A stretch of 64,000 nt of DNA from Planctomycetota bacterium (lineage in GTDB: Bacteria; Planctomycetota; Phycisphaerae; Sedimentisphaerales; Anaerobacaceae): assembly GCA_025459125.1 (NCBI GenBank), contig JALORE010000029.1, forward strand, positions 1-64,000, read 5' to 3'. Both the position numbers and the translations under genes were made by a program. The stretch's first letter is position 1; each line of letters starts with the position of its first letter. Shown here piece after piece: positions 58,901-64,000 of the stretch. The notes under the pieces are model-generated. The model did not search any database and had not been told where the DNA came from. It saw only the letters and a list, made by a program, of their open reading frames with translations.

Positions 58901-59700
58901 ATCTCAAGCCCGTCGAGGCCGGCCGGCCGCTTGACAGCTTCACGTTCGTCAGCGCACATCCCGAGGCCGGGCTGCGGGAGCTCAGCGAACAGGAATGGAC
59001 GCAATTCGTCGAGAATGAGAGGGCCCGCGTGCTCCAGGCCACCGAGCGTGAGACTTCACTGCCGCGCGTGATCCAGATCGATCCGTTCGTCGGCTCGGAG
59101 ACCCGCACCCGCGCCATCATCTCGGTGGTGTTGTCGCTGGCGGCCATCGTGGCCTACATCTGGCTGCGGTTCGGCACGCTGCGGTTCGGACTGGCGGCCA
59201 TCATCGCCTGCTTCCACGATGTCTCGGTCGCCCTGGGTGCGATCGCCATCTCGGCGTTCCTGGCGAGTACGTTCCTCGGCCAAGCCCTGCTGATCGGCGA
59301 TTTCCGGGTCAACAGCACCGTGATCGCCGCCATCCTGACCTTGCTGGGCTATTCGCTGAACGACACGATTGTCGTGTTCGACCGGATTCGTGAGAACCGG
59401 CGTAAGGTGCAGTTGACGGCCCGGTCGATCACGGACAGCATCAACCAGACGTTGTCGCGAACCCTGATCACGGGCATCACGACGTTCATGGTCGTGACGA
59501 TCATGTACATCTTCGGCGGCTCGGGCCTCCGGGGCTTCAACTTCGTGATCTTCCTTGGCCTGGTGGTCGGCACCTACTCCTCGATCGCCATCGCCGCCCC
59601 GCTGCTGCTCGTCGGCTTGACGAACAACCAGGAGAAGGCGAAGCCGGCCGCGAAGATCGAGGGCATCCGGACCCGGACGAAGACCGAAGGCGCGGCGTGA
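55963..59700 (+). CDS. secDF: Fused protein translocase subunit SecDF
   Basis: 1245 residues joining SecD and SecF. They use the proton-motive force to complete protein export. SecD part: first helix FILILVLVAAAVLALYP, LKPGIDLAGGTSLIYAID, GFSLDIRGGDLFYNVTSKNL, and ADAALLMNILFTLAIMAELR then MSVDANVLIFERIREEQAKG. SecF part from about residue 700: FTGGTSVQIAFKEGERLTRQ ... YSLNDTIVVFDRIRENRRKV. Between about residues 95 and 310 is a helical, coiled-coil-rich insertion (for example QQLQQTRDTLTKELQAQEEK) not present in standard SecD. The ribosome site is weak (GGGCGG). Confidence 0.95.
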   Translation: MSRNLVPKFILILVLVAAAVLALYPPSQTLKPGIDLAGGTSLIYAIDAEGMSADQQKDLAQKMITVLRRRIDPANIQNLVWRPLGNTRFEIQMPLASKETREKRDQFLAAMDEILKKNVHPATVMRALKLPSEQRQAEFERFAHGDPNQLKILTSLAKAYDERQQLQQTRDTLTKELQAQEEKFKAAGLDVAQIDMNRAKWAALDEEARKKALTDFLGAQAEQNLAAVQTYLQTYAQRAQAVNQLTAAGGINEKYAQAREQLDQLSLTQERVTAVADLETGTAKRKENIAELKAAYPDRVNEIDRVLAAYEGYKPFQGRLDDPADLRRMLKGAGILGFRILPTTDRSELSAAEMQRYLDDLKSKGPKAASDSQYAWVEIESLEEWQQLMTVTVVGQFGDKSYVLASNKLPDEALLHGAGAKEWKLEGAHPTNDEIGRRAIGFSLDIRGGDLFYNVTSKNLNRPLAIILDDKAISAPNINSAIRNNGIIQGSFTLTQVSDMVDKLNAGSLPARLIEQPISERVIGPSIGADNRDRGIESGIIGLILVIAFMMVYYFLGGAIADAALLMNILFTLAIMAELRATFTLPGIAGMILTIGMSVDANVLIFERIREEQAKGVGLATAIKNGYQRAFSAIVDSNLTTILTAAILYAVATEEVKGFALVLMLGIGSSMFTAIFVTRTILEFLVAKRIIKNHLPMLHLVKVWNINWMGLRPYFFAVSAVLVFGGMALFFVRGKSKYDIEFTGGTSVQIAFKEGERLTRQDVENRIVAMGEKLKSADLRSANVYSVGDPIGRADGGERVYSQYEVTSAAANKLLTPVTFPAGNAPTPDALAAALRKTATESEAPLGDFTVVPDANALVVTTSRVSPTMVQNLIKTAYPQAQVTDARVQDIVSEAIREAFAGQLAVQQNLRPTIASVQKITDEVVETYPELAPYVGGVKIDTTLGTAAGLPEVDQRLKDLTFRPDTQDLASYTYQIFGANLKPVEAGRPLDSFTFVSAHPEAGLRELSEQEWTQFVENERARVLQATERETSLPRVIQIDPFVGSETRTRAIISVVLSLAAIVAYIWLRFGTLRFGLAAIIACFHDVSVALGAIAISAFLASTFLGQALLIGDFRVNSTVIAAILTLLGYSLNDTIVVFDRIRENRRKVQLTARSITDSINQTLSRTLITGITTFMVVTIMYIFGGSGLRGFNFVIFLGLVVGTYSSIAIAAPLLLVGLTNNQEKAKPAAKIEGIRTRTKTEGAA

Positions 59701-59718
59701 CGTAACGATGAGCAGACG

Positions 59719-59771
59719 GTTACGGGTGCGCGGCTCGTTCCGGGGCTGGAACGAGCCGCGTGGCCCGTAAC
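59719..59771. terminator. Long hairpin after secDF
   Basis: CGCGGCTCGTTCC (59729-59741) pairs perfectly with GGAACGAGCCGCG (59748-59760), extended outward by GTTACGGG / CCCGTAAC. About 21 paired bases in all. No T-run, so it may act as an attenuator or RNA-stability element rather than a classical terminator. Confidence 0.55.
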
Positions 59772-59791
59772 GATCTGCGGTGCTGGCGGCA

Positions 59792-60286
59792 ATGGGTAAA
59801 GACTACCGAATCGGATTGATGGTGGGAGCGGTCCTGGTGGTGGTCGCCTTGGTCTGGGTGGCGACCCGGCCCAGTCTCAGTTCCCGCCCGCTGCCGACGC
59901 GAACGCCGCCCGCCAACGACTTGCCCGCCCCGCCCAGCGGCAATCCCGCTGTCGCACGCCTGCCCAGCCCGGCTCCGGTGGCCGGTGGGCCTGTGCCCCA
60001 GGCAGCCGAGCGTCTCGAAACCGCAAGACGCGACACAACGGAACGGCCGGCGGACGCCTCGCCGGTTCCCCCTGCCTCCAGCCCCGGAGACCTGACGATC
60101 TACGAGAAAGACGAGCCGATCAAGACGACCCGCTTCCACATCGTCCGCCCGGGCGAGAGTCTGTCCTCCATCGCGCAACAGTACTACGGCACGCCCAACC
60201 AGTGGCGCAAGATCCTGGCCGCCAACGAGAAAGCCGTCAAGGACGCCAACAAGATCGCCCCGGGCACGAAGTTGATTCTCCCCTAG
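59792..60286 (+). CDS. Membrane-anchored LysM-domain protein
   Basis: 164 residues from the ATG at 59792. One N-terminal membrane helix (GLMVGAVLVVVALVWVA), a Pro-rich linker, and a C-terminal LysM (HIVRPGESLSSIAQQYYGTP then NKIAPGTKLILP). It would bind peptidoglycan in the periplasm. It lies 20 bases past the long hairpin after secDF and may share its transcript. A GTG at 59780 is an alternative start. Confidence 0.85.
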   Translation: MGKDYRIGLMVGAVLVVVALVWVATRPSLSSRPLPTRTPPANDLPAPPSGNPAVARLPSPAPVAGGPVPQAAERLETARRDTTERPADASPVPPASSPGDLTIYEKDEPIKTTRFHIVRPGESLSSIAQQYYGTPNQWRKILAANEKAVKDANKIAPGTKLILP

Positions 60287-60356
60287 AGCCGCCCGCCAAG
60301 CAGGACGATCTCGGATCGCCGCATTCCCTGGCGGGAAGCGCCGCCATGAAGCACTC

Positions 60357-61130
60357 TCAATCCGAAAGGTGGACCTGCGACATTTCGCTGGCCGCGGCAC
60401 GGTCCACCAGCCACGTGACCTTGTCCAAGACCGGCCAAAGCACGTGAATGCGGTACTTCACGTCGTCCGCCTCGCTCGTCAACACGGCCTTGAGTGCTAC
60501 CGCCTTCTCCCGGCCGGAGACCAATACCACCAGACGCCGGGCCGCCAACAGAACCGGCGGCGTCAGGGTGATCCGATTCCTCGTCGCATTGTCCTTGACG
60601 TACACGACGCAAGCCAGATCGTCCTTGTCGAACCGCGCGTAGGAGCCTGGGAACAGGGACCCGGTGTGCCCGTCGCCCCCCATGCCCAGCACGATCAGAT
60701 CGAACTCGGGGATTCCGCCCGGCTCCAGGTCGAAGACCACGCGGATCGTCCGCTCGTAGGCGCGGGTCGCGTCATTCATGTCCTCGTAATCCGTCGCGAT
60801 CCGGTGGATATTCCCCGGCGGCAGACCGACCCGGCTCAAAAACGTGTCGGCCGCCAGCTTGTAGTTGCTCGCCTCGGAATCCGGCGGCACGTAACGCTCA
60901 TCCACCCAGAAGACGTGAATCCGGTCCCAGGGCAGGGCGCGTGCTTCCGGGGTGGCCGCCAATAGACGAAAGAACCGTCCCGGCGTGTGCCCGCCGGAAA
61001 TCGCGAGGCGGAAGACCTGCCGCGCGTCGAGGGCTTCATGGGCCGTCGCGATGAACAACTGAACCGCCCGGCGGGCAAGGTCGTCCGCGTCGGACGCGGT
61101 CTCGATGTTGATTCTTGCGGTCATCTCCAT
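60357..61130 (-). CDS. pgl: 6-phosphogluconolactonase
   Basis: 257 residues. Hydrolyses 6-phosphogluconolactone in the oxidative pentose phosphate pathway. Motifs: RLAISGGHTPGRFFRLLA, WVDERYVPPDSEASNY, and GMGGDGHTGSLFPG. It is convergent with the LysM gene. Zwf and Gnd genes are not in the window. Confidence 0.93.
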   Translation of the reverse strand: MEMTARINIETASDADDLARRAVQLFIATAHEALDARQVFRLAISGGHTPGRFFRLLAATPEARALPWDRIHVFWVDERYVPPDSEASNYKLAADTFLSRVGLPPGNIHRIATDYEDMNDATRAYERTIRVVFDLEPGGIPEFDLIVLGMGGDGHTGSLFPGSYARFDKDDLACVVYVKDNATRNRITLTPPVLLAARRLVVLVSGREKAVALKAVLTSEADDVKYRIHVLWPVLDKVTWLVDRAAASEMSQVHLSD

Positions 61131-61249
61131 ACCTGCACCCCCGCGGGAGCCCTGCTCTCCTGAATCCCATCATCGTTCCCACGGCGCCGGACACCAGCAG
61201 GATTTGCCTATGGTGACGACGTCAGGACAGGCGAGGGCGGAGTGCCGGT

Positions 61250-62815
61250 CTACTGCGCGCCCGGCCGGCGGCCCACCTCCTGAGCCGAACGATCGGAGGA
61301 ACGGCCCTGCTCCCCCGGCGTGGCACCCTGCGGCGGCGGCGTCTCACCCATGGTCTCACCCACCGTCGGTTCCGTCTGCGCCCCTACGACCGTGCCCATG
61401 GCCCGCTGCACTGCCAGCTTGGCCACCACGTGAGAATGGATCGCCTGGTAGTAATTCACGCGGGCCGTGGTCAACGCCGACTGGGCGTCGATCACCTCCA
61501 CTTGCGTGTTGACGCCCTGCTCGTAGCCAACTTGGGCGAGCCGCAGCCCCTCCTTCGCCCGCGTCAGGTTCAGGCGCTGCGACTGGACGAATTCCTCCGC
61601 GTTTTCCATGCTTAGAATCGCCTGGGTCAACTCGAAAACCGCGGTCTCCTCCGCGTCGATCAGGCCGATCTGCGCCTGCCGGAGCCGGGCTTTCTCCTGC
61701 CGGATGGTGCCTTCCCGCTGGAAGCCGTCAAAGAGGGGCCACGCGCCCTGCAGCCCCGTCGTCCACTGCGAACCCCAGTCGTCCGCGGCGGTGAACTGAT
61801 GCGGCGCGGGATTGGCCCACGTGTAGTTGAAGAATCCGTTGACGCGCGGCAGATAGCGGCTGCGGGCGAGCCGAAGCTGCTCGCGCTGCTGGCGAATCTG
61901 GTACTCCCGGCTGTACAGGTCGGGACGGTTCGTGAAAGCGGTCTGGACCGCCTCCTCCATCGTCACCTTGACCGGGGCGAACACGAACTCATCCGACAGC
62001 ACGAAGTCGCTGTCCTGCGAGACCCCCATGGTCTTGATCAGGTTGGCCCGGGCGATGTTGATGGCATTCTTGCTCCGGCTCAGCTCCGCCTCGAAATTGG
62101 ACAGCTCCACCTGGGCCCGCAGAACATCGAAATTGGAGGCGACGCCGCCGGCACGCTTTTTCTCCACGTCTTCGAGGTGAACCTTCGCCGTGCGGACCGC
62201 CTCCGCGCTGATATCGACCAGGTGATGGCTGAGCAACAGGTCGTAGTAGGCCGTCTCGGCCGCGTAGGCCACATCCTGCGTGGCCGCCCGGACCGTCTGA
62301 TCGGCCCCCAGGGAAGAAAGCCGGGCAAGCTGAACTTGGGCGCCGATGGCCCCACCTGCATAGAACGGCTGCGTTACCACCAGGCCGGCCGAGTAATTGT
62401 TCAACGTGCTGATCGGGATGGGCTGGTCCCCGAAAGCGGGAAAAGCCGGCAGAACGGTCGCTTCGTCCAGCCGTCGGTATTCCGCGGACAGGCTCGCGTT
62501 GGGCAGGTACGCGGCACGCGCGCTCAGGACTTGGCCCTCGGCGATGCTACGCTCTTCCAGGGTCCGTTGCAGCATCTTGTTATGGACGAGCGTCAGCTTG
62601 ACGGCATCCTGGACGCTCAGCTTGCCGCTGATCAACGGCTGCTGGCTCTGCTCCTGCGTCTTGCGGCTCTCCCACTGCCGGTACGCCGTCTCCCGCGACA
62701 TGCCGACGTCGCTGGCGAACTCCTCCCGGCTCGTGCAGCCTCCCAGGAACATGCCCCCGGCCAGGACCATTGTCAGACCCCACCTTGTTGTTTGCAGTGC
62801 TCTCATACGCTCCAT
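61250..62815 (-). CDS. TolC-like outer-membrane efflux lipoprotein
   Basis: 521 residues from the ATG at 62815, giving a lipoprotein signal (RWGLTMVLAGGMFLGGC). Two OEP repeats follow: SVQDAVKLTLVHNKMLQRTL ... TQPFYAGGAIGAQVQLARLS, and TMEEAVQTAFTNRPDLYSRE ... AWPLFDGFQREGTIRQEK, with long heptad helices. It forms a trimeric outer-membrane and periplasmic tunnel for efflux or type I secretion. No RND or membrane-fusion gene lies next to it. The frame opens further upstream (TTG at 62917 overlapping the TetR stop), consistent with one operon. Confidence 0.9.
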   Translation of the reverse strand: MERMRALQTTRWGLTMVLAGGMFLGGCTSREEFASDVGMSRETAYRQWESRKTQEQSQQPLISGKLSVQDAVKLTLVHNKMLQRTLEERSIAEGQVLSARAAYLPNASLSAEYRRLDEATVLPAFPAFGDQPIPISTLNNYSAGLVVTQPFYAGGAIGAQVQLARLSSLGADQTVRAATQDVAYAAETAYYDLLLSHHLVDISAEAVRTAKVHLEDVEKKRAGGVASNFDVLRAQVELSNFEAELSRSKNAINIARANLIKTMGVSQDSDFVLSDEFVFAPVKVTMEEAVQTAFTNRPDLYSREYQIRQQREQLRLARSRYLPRVNGFFNYTWANPAPHQFTAADDWGSQWTTGLQGAWPLFDGFQREGTIRQEKARLRQAQIGLIDAEETAVFELTQAILSMENAEEFVQSQRLNLTRAKEGLRLAQVGYEQGVNTQVEVIDAQSALTTARVNYYQAIHSHVVAKLAVQRAMGTVVGAQTEPTVGETMGETPPPQGATPGEQGRSSDRSAQEVGRRPGAQ

Positions 62816-62913
62816 CGACTCTCCCGGAGTTCCCGTTTCGCTCCACCAGGGTTCCACCTCACGTATCCCGGACCAGTTGGCGGCCAACCCGCCCCGTTTC
62901 CCAGACATCCCCC

Positions 62914-63588
62914 TCAACCCCTCTGTACCTCCGTGCAGCCGCGAACACCTGCCGCGGAGAATTTGACAACATGATTTACAATACTGTCAAGGTCGATTCT
63001 GGACAACTCCGGATGCGTGCTTCCCTCGAACATTTCCTTTACGCACACGGTATGCATCAACAACTGCCCCACAATCGAGAACACCACCATGGGCACGGTA
63101 CCTGCATCCAGCCACGGACAGATCTTCAGCAGAGCCTCGCGGAACGCCTCCAGCACCGGCGTGACCATCTCCTCCACGTACATGTCGCGCGGCAGATGGG
63201 GGTCGATCATCTCCCGGGCCATCAGGTTGATGAACCGGCAATGCGGGCCCCCCTCCACCAGGGGCTCGATGAATGAAACCGCGTACGAGTGCAGCAGATT
63301 CTCCAACTGGGGAGGATTCGGCGCCGACATGACCTTCTCAATACTGGCGAGGCGGTGGGTCCGCATGAACGCCAGCCGGCGCCGCCAGACCTCGACGTAC
63401 AGGTTGTCCTTGCCGCCGAAGTAGTAATTCACCGACGCCACATTGCAGCCTGCAATCGCAGCGATATCACGCACGCTGGTCTCGTTGTAACCGCGCCGAC
63501 AGAACAACTCCTCCGCGGCCTCGACCAGCCGGTCCTGAACGCTGCGTTCGCTCGTATCTGGTTGCACGCCTTGGTTGGGCGCCGTCAT
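62914..63588 (-). CDS. TetR-family transcriptional regulator
   Basis: 224 residues. Helix-turn-helix: LVEAAEELFCRRGYNETSVR then AGCNVASVNYYFGGKDNLYV; the C-terminal part contains HCRFINLMAREMIDPHLPRD, a DUF1956/CerR-like pattern. The start at 63588 follows an ideal GGAGGTGATAGA site. It is directly upstream of the TolC-like gene, and an operator lies before it, so it probably represses this efflux operon and itself. Confidence 0.92.
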   Translation of the reverse strand: MTAPNQGVQPDTSERSVQDRLVEAAEELFCRRGYNETSVRDIAAIAGCNVASVNYYFGGKDNLYVEVWRRRLAFMRTHRLASIEKVMSAPNPPQLENLLHSYAVSFIEPLVEGGPHCRFINLMAREMIDPHLPRDMYVEEMVTPVLEAFREALLKICPWLDAGTVPMVVFSIVGQLLMHTVCVKEMFEGSTHPELSRIDLDSIVNHVVKFSAAGVRGCTEVQRG

Positions 63589-63600
63589 TCTATCACCTCC

Positions 63601-63638
63601 AAACAAGCGTTTCATACGGTCATTTTAAACGTTTGTTT
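63601..63638 (-). promoter_or_regulatory. Operator-like dyad upstream of the tetR gene
   Basis: AAACAAGCGTTT, 14 bases, AAACGTTTGTTT: the arms are complementary with one mismatch. It lies 12 bases upstream of the start codon, so the bound regulator would block initiation. Likely TetR autoregulatory site. Confidence 0.7.
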
Positions 63639-63700
63639 GAAGAACCACCAGTGTCTTGTTGGTCTCAGGTAGATTCGACGCAAAATCTCGGCAAAAACCG

Positions 63701-63730
63701 TTGACAGAAGGGGACCAGTCCGGCTATAGT
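63701..63730 (+). promoter_or_regulatory. Promoter of tRNA-Asp
   Basis: TTGACA (63701-63706), 18 bases, TATAGT (63725-63730), about 19 bases before the mature tRNA. Confidence 0.75.
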
Positions 63731-63748
63731 TGCCATTCTGTAGCCTAC

Positions 63749-63822
63749 GGGGCCGTAGCTCAATTGGTTAGAGCATCGGACTGTCGATCCGAAGGTTGAG
63801 GGTTCGAGACCCTTCGGCCTCG
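63749..63822 (+). tRNA. tRNA-Asp (GTC)
   Basis: 74 bases forming a standard cloverleaf. Acceptor GGGGCCG / CGGCCTC, discriminator G; D-arm AGCTCAATTGGTTAGAGC; anticodon stem TCGGA / TCCGA with loop CTGTCGA, anticodon GTC at 63783-63785; T-arm GAGGGTTCGAGACCCTT. The CCA end is not encoded. It is a substrate for the Tgt encoded in this window. Confidence 0.97.
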
Positions 63823-63834
63823 TTGCGTAAGACC

Positions 63835-63873
63835 AAGGCTGACAAGCACTTAGGTGCGTCAGCCTTTCTTTTT
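63835..63873 (+). terminator. Rho-independent terminator after tRNA-Asp
   Basis: AAGGCTGAC with inner GCAC, TTAG loop, GTGC, GTCAGCCTT, then TCTTTTT. Confidence 0.85.
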
Positions 63874-64000
63874 GAGTCGCTGAAAAACGCCTCTGCACCA
63901 ATTTGCACCAATTTCCGACGCGTCATACCGTTGGACATGGGCGTCTCCGGCGGCATTTTTCCATCAGCTCCGGCCTCACTTCATGGGTAATTGCACGCCT
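63874..64000. other. Right edge, unassigned
   Basis: Contains a tandem TGCACCAATT TGCACCAATT near 63895-63914. No gene is supported inside the window; an integrated element beyond the edge next to the tRNA cannot be excluded. Confidence 0.3.

Noticed and set aside
55948-59004. Minus-strand open frame of about 1,000 codons opposite secDF
   Set aside because: A GC-rich antisense shadow of a firmly identified gene. The same applies to the long frames opposite paaK, secA, the LamG genes and others.
63890-63916. CRISPR-like or tandem-repeat array (TGCACCAATT twice)
   Set aside because: Only two direct copies without spacers; too little to support an array or an attachment site.
63768-63956. Minus-strand open frame ending in GSRTLNLRIDSPML
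   Set aside because: Its C-terminal half is the antisense reading of tRNA-Asp and its terminator, a well-known false protein; an in-frame stop lies shortly upstream of the start.

Overview
The window is GC-rich bacterial chromosome, most likely from an anaerobic member of the Planctomycetota, class Phycisphaerae (Sedimentisphaerales-like). The reasons are: two large secreted LamG/F5-8 proteins with repeated YYWRxDEVN segments; an FTLIELLVVIAVIAIL pseudopilin with a C-terminal H-x9-DG-like end; many ECF sigma factors, one paired with a membrane Ser/Thr kinase; a fused SecDF with a large helical insertion; and a TPR protein carrying two RNA-polymerase alpha C-terminal domains. Lineage is inferred from gene content only. 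No rRNA, CRISPR array, complete insertion sequence or phage was seen; one tRNA (Asp, GTC) lies near the right end.

Layout. 1-5.1 kb: branched-chain/aromatic-type ABC importer livHMGF (livH cut by the window edge) followed by a phenylacetate-CoA ligase-like gene. 5.1-10.8 kb: a decayed HEPN/MNT toxin-antitoxin remnant, pterin carbinolamine dehydratase, a secreted PL9-type pectate lyase, a thioredoxin-fold protein and a cysteine-rich PAS histidine kinase. 11.4-14.3 kb: pseudopilin, small membrane protein and a membrane-anchored beta-propeller protein. 14.7-18.8 kb: ECF sigma, zinc-finger Ser/Thr kinase and a membrane protein. 18.9-24.9 kb: two paralogous LamG/discoidin proteins on the minus strand. 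25.4-45.1 kb: six ECF sigma / membrane anti-sigma-like pairs, interrupted by a BlaI/M56 pair, a secreted beta-propeller protein and a secreted beta-helix protein. 45.3-60.3 kb: a divergent SecA, a zinc-ribbon membrane protein, a DUF4038-type glycoside hydrolase, the TPR/alpha-CTD protein, SpoIID, and a tgt-yajC-secDF-LysM cluster. 60.4-63.9 kb: 6-phosphogluconolactonase, a TolC-like channel, a TetR regulator with its operator, and tRNA-Asp.

How it fits together. The organism looks equipped to take up amino or aryl acids, degrade plant-type polysaccharide (PL9 lyase, DUF4038 hydrolase, LamG/discoidin surface proteins), and control envelope functions through many ECF switches. In the ECF array each sigma gene overlaps or nearly abuts a gene for a single-pass membrane protein. 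Several of these operons share promoter-like sequences and strong GC-rich terminators, so they look like copied cassettes.

The most unusual signal is translational. In all six anti-sigma-like genes, and in the M56 protein, an in-frame ATG just before a membrane or signal-like segment is preceded by a strong GGAG at a nearly constant 6-7 nt spacing. Most of these sites use AGG/AGA arginine codons, which look uncommon in this genome. This suggests two products per gene, with and without the cytoplasmic anti-sigma segment. Several families of dispersed palindromic repeats are also present; one family sits upstream of ECF genes, and another supplies stop codons.
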